From NCBI RefSeq assembly GCF_000092905.1, contig NC_014098.1, positions 2,976,001 to 3,040,000 on the forward strand: a stretch of DNA of 64,000 nucleotides, read 5' to 3'. A program made the translations under genes and the position numbers. The DNA comes from Kyrpidia tusciae DSM 2912. GTDB lineage: Bacteria > Bacillota > Bacilli > Kyrpidiales > Kyrpidiaceae. Every line of letters begins with the position of its first letter. The stretch's first letter is position 1. The notes beneath the pieces were generated by a model, which did not search any database, had not been told where the DNA came from, and worked only from the letters and a program-made list of their open reading frames with translations. Shown in pieces: positions 16,758 to 24,757 of this stretch.

Positions 16758-17903
16758 ATGGACACAGGTCAATGGAAACGAGTCGCGGCAGTTTTGTCCT
16801 TTGCTGTGTTGTTCACAACTCCGGTCGCTTCTGCCGCAGGGTACGGAAAGGCAAATTTCGAACGCCATGGTTCGCAAACGATTATGCCGCTCCAACAGGG
16901 AAGCGGATCCGGTGTTGGCCAGTCTAGCGGATTGTCAGCGCTCTCTTCGGGGTCCGATGATGCAACTGCGGATGTCAACAAAACCTTCAGCAGTTCCCAA
17001 ACGATGAACTCTAAAGAACAGAAAGATAATCCCGACAACGAGGAGCAGGACTCCAACGATGAAGGCAACGCGGGAGACGGCGAGCATCGTGATGGAAAAC
17101 ACCATGATGGTGAGCATCATGGCGATTTTAACAACAGAACCTCATCCGATACCCTCACCATCTCGGTTCCAGACTCGAACGGGACATCTCAGCCACCCGG
17201 GATCCAGCGGGCCATCCAAATCATTAAGGCCAATCTTCAGAAGCACGAAGGAAAACCAGGCAAATCGTCAGAAGCCCAGCAGGACGTACTCGCCAACCTG
17301 GAAAACTGGGCAAAACAGCAGGGGGCGAAGACCGACGAGGAAGCCGACCGCGAGGTGGAGAACACCCTGGAGCAGGCGGTCGCTTCCGGTCAAGCCGATG
17401 AACAGGTCCTCAAAACCCTCGCCGCGGTGAAGAAGAAGTTACAGGATATTCAGGGAGCAGCCCAGGCTTTGGAACAGGCGTTGAAGCACAATCCCGCTGA
17501 TACCACCGTCTTGCCGCAACTTCGAGAGATGTATAACGCCCTTGGCAAGACAGGGACCCAAGTCTTTGTGGACGGTTTGCAACCCAGTTTTGACGTCCCT
17601 CCCGTCGTGCAGGACGGGCGCACCCTTGTGCCGATCCGGCAAATCGCTGACACCCTCGGGGCAACGGTGAACTGGAATCAGGGTACGGTGACCATCCGGC
17701 GTGAAAAACAGACCGTCACCTTGCGAATCGGCGACCCGTCGGCTTCGGTGAACGGACAGAGCGTCACCCTTGACGTACCGCCGGAGCTGTCCGGGGGGCG
17801 GACCTTGGTGCCGTTGCGTTTTGTCGGTGAGGCTTTCGGAATGGCAGTAGATTATCAGGCCGGGATCGTGTCAGTCCACCCGCCTAGCGGACAGAACGGA
17901 TAA
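16758..17903 (+). CDS. Secreted protein with copper-amine-oxidase N-terminal-like domains
   Basis: The 381-residue protein has a Sec signal peptide (KRVAAVLSFAVLF, cleavage near ASAAG). A long acidic, Asn/Asp/His-rich disordered region follows (about residues 55-130, including EHRDGKHHDGEHHGD), then a charged helical section. The C-terminus holds two copper-amine-oxidase-N1-like repeats (DGRTLVPIRQIADTLGATV and GGRTLVPLRFVGEAFGMAV). These domains are common on Bacillota surface proteins and are thought to bind cell wall or other proteins; they are not oxidases. GGGAGG precedes the ATG. The His-rich stretch could bind metal; that is inference. Confidence 0.85.
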   Translation: MDTGQWKRVAAVLSFAVLFTTPVASAAGYGKANFERHGSQTIMPLQQGSGSGVGQSSGLSALSSGSDDATADVNKTFSSSQTMNSKEQKDNPDNEEQDSNDEGNAGDGEHRDGKHHDGEHHGDFNNRTSSDTLTISVPDSNGTSQPPGIQRAIQIIKANLQKHEGKPGKSSEAQQDVLANLENWAKQQGAKTDEEADREVENTLEQAVASGQADEQVLKTLAAVKKKLQDIQGAAQALEQALKHNPADTTVLPQLREMYNALGKTGTQVFVDGLQPSFDVPPVVQDGRTLVPIRQIADTLGATVNWNQGTVTIRREKQTVTLRIGDPSASVNGQSVTLDVPPELSGGRTLVPLRFVGEAFGMAVDYQAGIVSVHPPSGQNG

Positions 17904-17990
17904 GCAAGTGATTCCAGGGACCGTATCATGACGGAATCGCTCGCTCGCGGTTTACCCTCTCGTGATTTTTAACCTTAGTAAGGAGGCGCA

Positions 17991-18986
17991 GTGGTGAGAC
18001 TGGTTAAGATATCTGATTACAATCATCACAACATGCAATTGGCAAAGCCTGTTTACGACAGAAAAGGACGGATCCTGCTAGGAGCCGGCAATACCATTCA
18101 TCCAAAGTATTTGGAAAAACTGAAGGAAATGGGAATCTCCCATTTCCTTGTTGAAGATGCCGAATCCAATGGAATCACGCTTGAAGAGATGCTGGATATG
18201 CCTACATGGATGGATGCCATACTTGGACTGCAGAACGTCTACAACCAGGTCGCGGCAAAAAAGCCGCTTCCGCTGGTTGCGGTCCAAAAAACCATCGGTC
18301 AGTTAATTTCGGAGGTCAAACGGCGCAAAACCGTTTTACTGGTACCATCCACATCGATAGCCAGTGAACTTCGTCCTTATGCCCATGCTGTAAATGTTGC
18401 CCTGCTTTCACTGCAGGTTGGTAAAGCGATGAACTATAACGATTTGCAATTGCGTGATCTGGCGCTTGGGGCTTATCTGCATGATATCGGTAAAGCCATC
18501 ACACCGGAGAAAACGAAACACCCGGAAGCGGGGTTCAATATTCTGCGCAACATCCATGATTTGAGTTTAAGGTCCGCGCATGTTTCATTTCAACACCATG
18601 AAACGTTGGATGGACAGGGATATCCCCGCGGACTGAAAGGAACTGCCATTCATGAATATGCTCAAATCTGCGGAGCGGCTAACATGTATGAGAATCTCAT
18701 ATCTCTTCGAGAAACTCCTCCGCATGAAGCGTTGGAAGCGCTAATGGCCTTATCCGGGACAAAATATCTGGAATCAGTCGTCAAAGCGTTCGTCGATAGG
18801 ATCCCATCCTATCCTCCAGGTACAATGGTTCAACTGAACAATGGTGAACCGGGAATCGTCATCCGGATTGATACCCACATGCAGCGTCCGGTCGTGCGAA
18901 TCCTTGCATCCGGGCAGGAGATCTCTCTGACAGACAACCCTTCTATCATGATTACAGAATTGGCGCGGGATAGCCTACGGCTCTAG
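17991..18986 (+). CDS. HD-domain (HD-GYP-like) phosphodiesterase/signalling protein
   Basis: The N-terminal ~110 residues of this 331-residue protein are the short domain seen before many HD-GYP proteins (KPVYDRKGRILLGAGNTI). The metal-dependent HD core has HAVNVALLS, HDIGKAI, HPEAGFNIL and HHETLDGQGYPRGLKG. The GYP motif is present (GYPRG). It probably hydrolyses cyclic di-GMP. The start is GTG at 17991 or 17994 behind AAGGAGG. It neighbours an EAL protein and a chemoreceptor on the same strand, but with gaps over 90 bases. Confidence 0.88.
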   Translation: MVRLVKISDYNHHNMQLAKPVYDRKGRILLGAGNTIHPKYLEKLKEMGISHFLVEDAESNGITLEEMLDMPTWMDAILGLQNVYNQVAAKKPLPLVAVQKTIGQLISEVKRRKTVLLVPSTSIASELRPYAHAVNVALLSLQVGKAMNYNDLQLRDLALGAYLHDIGKAITPEKTKHPEAGFNILRNIHDLSLRSAHVSFQHHETLDGQGYPRGLKGTAIHEYAQICGAANMYENLISLRETPPHEALEALMALSGTKYLESVVKAFVDRIPSYPPGTMVQLNNGEPGIVIRIDTHMQRPVVRILASGQEISLTDNPSIMITELARDSLRL

Positions 18987-19138
18987 AAAGACAAGGTGGC
19001 ATAAGACCGCGATATGGCAGAACGGCTACATTTGGGTTTCGGCGTGGGGACACAAAAACGGATCAGAGAACTCCCGAGAGAGATATTTCTCGGTTATAGA
19101 AAGGGGAAGGGTGATGATTTACACAGACGTTTCGACCG

Positions 19139-19939
19139 GTGGAAATAAATTCCTCCCCTCTCGGGGGGTACAATTATCCTCTAGATAAAAAAATTACCAA
19201 CCCCTTTGCGTTTAGTGCGTTTTTTAACCAATACAAACTCCACTCAGAATTTCAACCCGTTGTTTACCTCTCGACGGGAGAGATCTACGGTGTTGAAGCT
19301 TTAACATGTCCATCTCTCAACGGCAAACCACTTGATCCGCAGCAGTGGTTTCGTTCAGCGTGGGAGCGGGGACTATCGGCGGACGCCGATTTGAAAGCTC
19401 TAGAAACCGCTCTTTCCACTCTCCACAATGCCCCCTCAAAGATCAAGATAAGCAACATTTTCGTGAATGTAATGGCGTCAAGTTTGAATGATTCGCGTTT
19501 TATAACCGAACTGTGCAATCAGCTACATAAACATAGGATAAAATCCGACGAACTTATTATTGAGATTGTAGAATATGTCGAGTTTAACCCGGGTGAAATA
19601 AAGGAAATGGTCAAGCAGTTGCGCTCCCTTGGAATACGTGTTGCAATTGACGACTGTAAAACCTTGGATAAGACGAGGAAGACTTTGATTGAGCTTGAAC
19701 CGGACTTTGTAAAGATGGATAAATCGATCATTGGCCATATTCATGATTCATATTTCAAGCAGACTACCCTTGTTCGTGTGGTTGAATTCATACAAGGGTG
19801 CGGAAAGGTCATTGCCGAAGGGGTTGAACGGGCAGAAGAACGCGAAGTCATCCATAAGTGCGGGGTAGAAATGGGGCAGGGGTATCTCTGGGCTCCTCCT
19901 CTGAGCATAGAAGAATTGGCACCGATGCTTCAAGTTTAG
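19139..19939 (+). CDS. EAL-domain protein, probably with altered active-site loop
   Basis: The 266-residue protein is little more than an EAL domain: EFQPVVYLSTGEIYGVEAL, VNVMASSL, IIEIVEYVEF, AIDDC, VKMDKSIIG, IAEGVE and GQGYLWAPP. Most catalytic residues are visible. However, the DDFGTG loop that positions metals reads DDCKTLDKT, so activity may be reduced and the protein may act as a c-di-GMP sensor. The chosen GTG lacks a ribosome site. GGGGAAGG at about 19102 fits a GTGATG at 19111 in another frame that would join this one if the G6 run at 19163-19168 had one base fewer. Confidence 0.8.
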   Translation: MEINSSPLGGYNYPLDKKITNPFAFSAFFNQYKLHSEFQPVVYLSTGEIYGVEALTCPSLNGKPLDPQQWFRSAWERGLSADADLKALETALSTLHNAPSKIKISNIFVNVMASSLNDSRFITELCNQLHKHRIKSDELIIEIVEYVEFNPGEIKEMVKQLRSLGIRVAIDDCKTLDKTRKTLIELEPDFVKMDKSIIGHIHDSYFKQTTLVRVVEFIQGCGKVIAEGVERAEEREVIHKCGVEMGQGYLWAPPLSIEELAPMLQV

Positions 19940-20034
19940 GCTTCGGTTTGATACCTGCCGCGCGGCGACGAGAGTTCCAGCGTGTGGTTTGTTTCATAAC
20001 ACCATGCCCGATGCCATCACAGGAGGTATAAACG

Positions 20035-21753
20035 ATGTTCTTATCCAGTTTCCGAACAAAACTTGCGATTATCCTTATTTTGTGCATGATCATTCCAACC
20101 ACCACGTCGGGATTCATCGCATATGTTACCGCCCAGAGGGCCCTCTCAAACGAAGGGATGAACGAACTTGAACAAGCCACCGTTGGGGCGGTCAACTTGG
20201 CGGCCTCCTTGCAAAAATTCGTGGATGCCGGGGTCATGACCAAAGAGCAGGCTCAGGAACAACTCCGAACATTGCTGTTGGGACCGAAACAACCGGATGG
20301 CAGCAGAGATTTGAGCCAAGCCCGCGTCCGGGTAGCGAACACCGGGTATGTAACGGCTGTTGACTCCCAGGGCAACGCGGTGATGCACCCGAAGGTGGAG
20401 GGGACCAACATCCGGGATGCCCAGGGAGGGCTGGGCAAACGGATGGCCGAAATGAAGAACGGAGAACTCGAGTATCTGTGGAAAAATCCGGGGGAATCCC
20501 AGGCTTATCCGAAGATCGCATATCTGCAATACTTTGCCCCTTGGGATTGGATTTTTATGACCACAGCCTACAAAGACGAGTTTCAGGCCGCCGCAAATAA
20601 CATCAAGCGCGTGATCGGCCTCATCGTCGGTGTCGATCTTGTCGCGGCGCTGTTGCTGGCATGGATCTTAAGCAGAAGTTGGACGACACCAATACAAGGG
20701 GCCAGCGATGCCGTCGGGCGGCTCGGTCGCGGTGATCTAACGGTACGGCTCAATTTTGAGAAAAGAAAAGACGAGTTTGGACAGTTGGCCAGACACTTCA
20801 ATCAGGCTGTGAATGGCCTTACGGAATTGATCCAAGAAGTTCGCGGCAATGCGAATCTGGTTGCATCGGCTTCCCAACAGCTCACGGCGAGTGCTGAAGA
20901 AACCGGCAAATCCGCCGAACAAATCGCCTCGGCGGCCCAGACCGTGGCGGAAGAAGCGCAAAAACAGTTCATGGAGACCGAAAACCTCGTACGTGTCGCA
21001 GAACAAGTATCCGAGGACATTAAAAACGCCGAAGAAGCCGTTAATCAGGTATTCTCCCTGGCCACGGAAGCCGCCGCCTACGCCGAGGACGGAGGTGGAA
21101 CGGTGGATGAAGCAGTTCGCAGCATAGCCCAGGTGGAGGGAAAAATGAATTATCTTACCGAGGCCATGGACCAACTCAACAACCGTTTGCAGGAAATCGT
21201 CCGCATCGTCGAAATCATTGAAGGGATTTCCAAACAGACTAACCTGCTGGCGCTCAATGCTGCCGTGGAAGCGGCCAGGGCCGGGGAGCAGGGCCGGGGA
21301 TTCGCCGTAGTGGCTGAATCGGTCCGAAAATTGGCCGAGGAATCGGCAGCATCGGCGAAAGAAATCGGCCAGCTCACCGAGGCGATCCGTCAAGATACGA
21401 ATGGCCTGGCCGTTGCTGTCGAGGGGGCTGTCCTGGAGGTGAAGCATGGTGTCGAGACCGTGGAAGCGGCGGGGCGGACCTTTTCAGGGATCGCCGACAA
21501 CGCTCGGCAAGCTGCTCGGCACATGGAGAAGGCTGGCGAACAGGTCAAGCAGGTTGTCGGTGCAGTCAGTCGCATTGTTCAAGAGATCGACGATATTCGT
21601 TCCTTTGCCCGGCAGACGGCCAGCGGAACCCAAACGGTGTCTGCGGCAACGGAAGAACAATTGGCTGTGGCCGAGCAAGTCTCGGCATCCGCCATCTCGT
21701 TGTCTGACACAGCTTCCGCCCTGCAAAACTTGACATTGCGGTTTGAAGTATAG
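20035..21753 (+). CDS. Methyl-accepting chemotaxis protein with Cache sensor
   Basis: This 572-residue receptor has transmembrane helix 1 at about residues 9-29 and an extracellular Cache-type sensor at 35-185 (GYVTAVDSQGNAVMHPKVEG). Transmembrane helix 2 (about 190-212) is followed by HAMP (TTPIQGASDAVGRLGRGDLT) and a long coiled-coil signalling domain. The hairpin tip is IIEGISKQTNLLALNAAVEA then ARAGEQGRGFAVVAESVRKL. It would control CheA in response to a small external ligand. AGGAGGT precedes the ATG, and a terminator follows the gene, so it is transcribed on its own or last. Confidence 0.95.
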   Translation: MFLSSFRTKLAIILILCMIIPTTTSGFIAYVTAQRALSNEGMNELEQATVGAVNLAASLQKFVDAGVMTKEQAQEQLRTLLLGPKQPDGSRDLSQARVRVANTGYVTAVDSQGNAVMHPKVEGTNIRDAQGGLGKRMAEMKNGELEYLWKNPGESQAYPKIAYLQYFAPWDWIFMTTAYKDEFQAAANNIKRVIGLIVGVDLVAALLLAWILSRSWTTPIQGASDAVGRLGRGDLTVRLNFEKRKDEFGQLARHFNQAVNGLTELIQEVRGNANLVASASQQLTASAEETGKSAEQIASAAQTVAEEAQKQFMETENLVRVAEQVSEDIKNAEEAVNQVFSLATEAAAYAEDGGGTVDEAVRSIAQVEGKMNYLTEAMDQLNNRLQEIVRIVEIIEGISKQTNLLALNAAVEAARAGEQGRGFAVVAESVRKLAEESAASAKEIGQLTEAIRQDTNGLAVAVEGAVLEVKHGVETVEAAGRTFSGIADNARQAARHMEKAGEQVKQVVGAVSRIVQEIDDIRSFARQTASGTQTVSAATEEQLAVAEQVSASAISLSDTASALQNLTLRFEV

Positions 21754-21778
21754 AGCCGAATCCGAAAACATGTCTACG

Positions 21779-21807
21779 GGAGGCCGCTTTTGGGGCCTCC
21801 TATTTTT
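21779..21807 (+). terminator. Rho-independent terminator of the chemoreceptor gene
   Basis: GGAGGCC and GGCCTCC form a 7-bp stem around an 8-base loop, followed by TATTTTT, 26 bases after the stop codon. Confidence 0.85.
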
Positions 21808-21955
21808 ACTCTAGGCGTTCAGCGGAGAATGCCAACTGTTCGTGGCGTTGACCATCTCTTGACTCCCCTCGTATGTGGCTCCGCAATGGTCTGTCAACTT
21901 CCCTTGTAACCCACGGCTTACGAACCGGGGCCAGCCTCGTTCACTATTACTTACT

Positions 21956-21980
21956 GAAAGGGGGTTGGCTCACTCATGAA
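21956..21980 (+). repeat. 25-bp repeat, copy B
   Basis: This segment is identical to 11541-11565. The 265-base stretch between the terminator at 21.8 kb and the toxin module contains this repeat and about 90 bases (22010-22100) also found at 16221-16310, and no gene. Confidence 0.6.
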
Positions 21981-22073
21981 TCACAGGTCCTGAACGAGCT
22001 GCAATTTGGCCGCATTCGCTTGCCACGGCACTACTTGTCGCGCCCGTCCCTTCGTCCTGAACGGACAGCGGGA

Positions 22074-22102
22074 GGAAAAAGAGGGAGGGCCGCTGCCCTC
22101 CC
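22074..22102 (-). terminator. Rho-independent terminator of toxin module copy 2
   Basis: The stem GGGAGGGC/GCCCTCCC with a CGCT loop is followed by a T-run on the minus strand, directly after the toxin stop at 22114. Copy 3 of the module (44.5 kb) keeps the stem but has lost the T-run. Confidence 0.82.
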
Positions 22103-22113
22103 CAAAGAACCGC

Positions 22114-22329
22114 TCAGATTTTGCTATTGAAGTATTCCTGGGTGACCTGCAACTGCTTCTTCAGGATGGTCTGCCACAAATGGCCCTTGATCTCCCCTGT
22201 TCCCTTTGACACCTTCGTCCGCTTGATTGTCCCGTCGGGCATAAATTTTCGGTAGTAGTGGTCCGTGTCCTTGTACAGCTCCCATCCGTCGTTTTCGCAG
22301 AACCGCTTGAGGTCCTTCCAGCTAGGCAT
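22114..22329 (-). CDS. HicA-like toxin, copy 2
   Basis: The 71-residue protein MPSWKDLKRFCENDGWELY... with HYYRKFMPDGTIKRTKVSKG is a small dsRBD-fold toxin related to HicA; His in DHYYRK is the likely functional residue. It overlaps the antitoxin gene by 8 bases and ends just before a terminator. The near-identical copy 3 (44565-44783) has an extra Tyr in the HYYYxK run. Confidence 0.8.
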   Translation of the reverse strand: MPSWKDLKRFCENDGWELYKDTDHYYRKFMPDGTIKRTKVSKGTGEIKGHLWQTILKKQLQVTQEYFNSKI

Positions 22330-22741
22330 CCAGCAGACCCACCACGCCCTCCAGGTCGTCCTGGATAAGGACGTTCAGGACATAGGGTGCATGGTGCTTC
22401 CGGTTCGGGGCGTTGAAATACAACTGGAACTCCTCCATGTACTCGTTCGCGTACTCGACGGCTTCCTTCGCCAGTTCCCGTTTCAGTTCCTCCACCGTCG
22501 GCGCGTTGGCCGCGATGTCAAACACGTCAAGGGTTCCCGTAAACGTGCCGTCGTCCTCCTGCTGATACTCCATCTTGAAACAGTACCCGGACAATAAAAA
22601 CCGCAAATGCTCGATGGAAACGGCCGCGAACCTGTCGCGATTCCGCTTTACGAATTGCGGCCGGACGCGGACCACGGTGTCGATGAAATGCCCCCAGTCC
22701 TTCCGGACTTCCGTTGCGTTCAGGACAGCGCTCATCATCAT
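22322..22741 (-). CDS. Antitoxin of the HicA-like toxin, copy 2
   Basis: The 139-residue protein has two parts. A Phd-like N-terminus (VLNATEVRKDWGHFIDTVVR, RDRFAAVSIEHL) probably binds DNA. A HicB-like C-terminus (YQQEDDGTFTGTLDVFDIAA, ELKRELAKEAVEYANEYMEE) probably binds the toxin. The start has three consecutive ATG codons behind GGAGGGG; the second or third (22738, 22735) has the better spacing. Copy 3 at 44776-45195 is almost identical. Confidence 0.8.
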   Translation of the reverse strand: MMMSAVLNATEVRKDWGHFIDTVVRVRPQFVKRNRDRFAAVSIEHLRFLLSGYCFKMEYQQEDDGTFTGTLDVFDIAANAPTVEELKRELAKEAVEYANEYMEEFQLYFNAPNRKHHAPYVLNVLIQDDLEGVVGLLDA

Positions 22742-22781
22742 TCCCCTCCAGTCCCCATTCTACCATGTTTGTGTGCATTCT

Positions 22782-22794
22782 GTACATAGTGTAC
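22782..22794. promoter_or_regulatory. Candidate operator of the toxin module
   Basis: The inverted repeat GTACA-TAG-TGTAC lies about 45 bases upstream of the antitoxin start, where an autoregulatory site is expected. In the copy at 45.24 kb one arm is changed by a single base, so the evidence is modest. Confidence 0.35.
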
Positions 22795-22945
22795 GCATGG
22801 CAATGGGGAAACATACGGAGTGGGTTGTATCCCATTTTTCGCATATCGAAGAATGTCGAAACATGGAATCGGTCGTCTACCTGTTTTGACAAAGTTCGAC
22901 GTCATATCCACAAACGGGAACCCCTCGGAGGAATCAGTTGCCGCA

Positions 22946-23214
22946 TCATGTCGAAGGCCGCTTCGCTATGATGTCGATGACAATTTCAGCGTTTCGCCGG
23001 ATCAGTTTGAGCAAATCGTCCCCATCGTCCTCGGTAATCCCGTATTTCCCGGCAATCCTCGGGCGAGCAAGACCGTCGCCAACTCATCCAGCAAGGGATC
23101 GCTGGTGACCCACATAAAGCGGCGAAACCGGTAGGCATCGATCACCCGAGGTGGAACACCGGAGGCACTGATGAGTCCGGACACCCAACTGTTCGTGTCA
23201 ATGACGGCCTTCAT
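22946..23214 (-). pseudogene. PIN-domain toxin, frameshifted, copy A
   Basis: The frame starts MKAVIDTNSWVSGLISASG and continues to ELATVLLA with PIN features (DTN, EL), then loses phase. The continuing sense, RIAGKYGITEDDVDDLLKL, is found in another frame down to a stop at 22946. The second catalytic part of the PIN fold is therefore not translated in phase. The gene overlaps the ribbon-helix-helix antitoxin gene upstream. Confidence 0.75.
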
Positions 23215-23440
23215 TCCGCGCCTCCCGGGCCTCTTTCTTTGCCGCCCGGACGTCCGCCTCAATCTCTTCCTCCGAAATGGCCTACCCCACCCTGCTCCTG
23301 ACGCCCTTGACCAGCGCATCCATCTCCGCCTGCCAGTTCGAGGATTCTTTCAGGCGTTCCCTCAAAAATTGGTCCACGGCTTGGCGAACCGAATCGAACA
23401 CGCTCTTGTTCTCGGCCGCCGACAAAAATCGCGCCTGCAT
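23198..23440 (-). pseudogene. Ribbon-helix-helix antitoxin, broken copy A
   Basis: The segment AAENKSVFDSVRQAVDQFLR then ERLKESSNWQAEMDALVKG matches the intact antitoxins at 28513-28794 and 45652-45933. The first ribbon (NIYLSQDQLRLLKHL in the intact genes) is replaced, and an in-frame TAG appears at about 23282 where the others read CAG. Confidence 0.78.
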
Positions 23441-23496
23441 CTCATGCCGTGGTACAATGTCCTTGCCACCAACCAAGCGGAAGGAGCGAACCGACA

Positions 23497-23763
23497 ATGG
23501 CTGTTACCAAGGAAGAACTCCACAGGCTTATCGACCAAATCACGGACCCGGCGGACCTGGAAATCGCCTATGAAGCGCTGCGGGCCGTTGTGGAAAGCGA
23601 CCAAGACCAGTCCTGGTTCTGGACCGAATACTGGCAGGCCGGGGAACGGGAAGCCGACGAAGACAAGGCGTCCGGGCGAATCAGCGGACCGTTTGGTACT
23701 GCCGATGAAGCCGTGCGGCACCTTGACCGGGCGGCCGCCAAAGGCGGCAACGATGAAGATTGA
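23497..23763 (+). CDS. Antitoxin-like protein paired with a RelE/ParE toxin
   Basis: The 88-residue acidic protein starts with AVTKEELHRLIDQITDPADL, a helical hairpin often seen in small antitoxins, and ends in an acidic tail. GGAAGGAG precedes the ATG at 23497. It overlaps the toxin gene that follows by 11 bases, the normal antitoxin-first order. DNA-binding elements are not obvious. Confidence 0.7.
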   Translation: MAVTKEELHRLIDQITDPADLEIAYEALRAVVESDQDQSWFWTEYWQAGEREADEDKASGRISGPFGTADEAVRHLDRAAAKGGNDED

Positions 23764-24025
23764 GACCACCCAGCGGTTTGATCGGCAGTATGCGAAACTG
23801 GTCCGGGCCAATCCCGGCATCCGACCAGCCGTCCATAAGACTCTTCAGCTACTGGAACGCTTCCCGCCTGCCCATCCGTCGCTGCGTTTCAAGCGCGTGC
23901 GCGGAACAGACGCTCTCTACGAGTGCTCCGTGAACATGGACATCCGGATTACGCTTGAATTCGTGGGAAACGACACCTTCCTGCTCCGCAACATCGACCA
24001 CCACGACCCGGCTTTTCGCCGCTAA
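23753..24025 (+). CDS. RelE/ParE-superfamily toxin
   Basis: The 90-residue protein starts MKIETTQRFDRQYAKLVRAN, continues with KTLQLLERFPPAHPSLRFKR and SVNMDIRITLEFVGNDTFLL, and ends NIDHHDPAFRR. This strand order is that of the RelE/YafQ-type ribosome-dependent mRNA interferases, and His/Arg near the end are the likely functional residues. A longer frame upstream is accidental. It looks intact. Confidence 0.78.
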   Translation: MKIETTQRFDRQYAKLVRANPGIRPAVHKTLQLLERFPPAHPSLRFKRVRGTDALYECSVNMDIRITLEFVGNDTFLLRNIDHHDPAFRR

Positions 24026-24043
24026 CCGCAAGGAGGAACCCCC

Positions 24044-24190
24044 ATGCCCCGCCGACGCCTCACCGCCGCCATCACCAAAGAGGGCAATTGGTAGGTGGCC
24101 CGTGGCCTGGAAGTGGAAGTGACCAGCCAGGGCGATACCCTCGAAGAAGCTCTTGCCAATCTCCGCAAGGTCCTGGGTTGGACTCCGAGA
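24044..24190 (+). pseudogene. HicB antitoxin fragment with TAG
   Basis: This is a copy of the small HicB at 29117-29335: PRRRLTAAITKEGNW, then TAG where the intact copies read TAC (Tyr), then VARGLEVEVTSQGDTLEEAL. It ends after about 45 codons, and no hicA follows. AAGGAGGAACC still precedes the ATG. Confidence 0.8.
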
Positions 24191-24320
24191 GTGTCTCAAT
24201 CGAGGTGCGCCTCACTGCAAGGATGAAAATGAGGTTCGTCGCATGATCTCTATAGGTACCCAGGAGCCGTGTTTTCCATTTCTGGATTATCCCTCGATCA
24301 TTCCTGGTGAAGGGCTCCCC

Positions 24321-24415
24321 CTAGAGGCCGACCACGGAGGTCGACGTCAGGTATCCCAGGGACTGATGCGGGCGCTTGAGGGGACAAAAACGCCGGCTCG
24401 CTAGGAAGGCATTCC
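24321..24415 (-). pseudogene. Integrase-core transposase C-terminal scrap
   Basis: Codons at 24374-24345 read RPHQSLGYLT, the C-terminal signature of IS3/IS481-type DDE transposases. The upstream frame (KDVARLPAVRELVMGDSWN) does not look like a transposase, so this is a junction of two fragments. The rest of 24.19-24.75 kb contains nothing else I can support. Confidence 0.5.
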
Positions 24416-24757
24416 ACGAGTCGCCCATTACCAGCTCCCGGACGGCCGGCAGACGCGCCACGTCCTTGCAGACTTCAATCAGCGCCTCCGTTCGAGCCGC
24501 ATTGCTCGCCGGATCTTTTGCCCGGTAAAACGTTAAACGGTCGCACTCAATCAGGCGCATAGAAGCGAAACTGACTTTCGAGGTTTGCCAGCGGGCGGTA
24601 CACGTCGTGGTGCCCGACGGCGAATTAGGAGGTTCTTTTTCGTTCTTCCCATCATACGGCGCGAATGTTTGCCGGTCCATTTCTTCAACAGCGCACTGGA
24701 GTTCTTCCTTGACTCCTCACCCCGGGGGATCGACGACTGGGATTCCCTGCACCTCTT

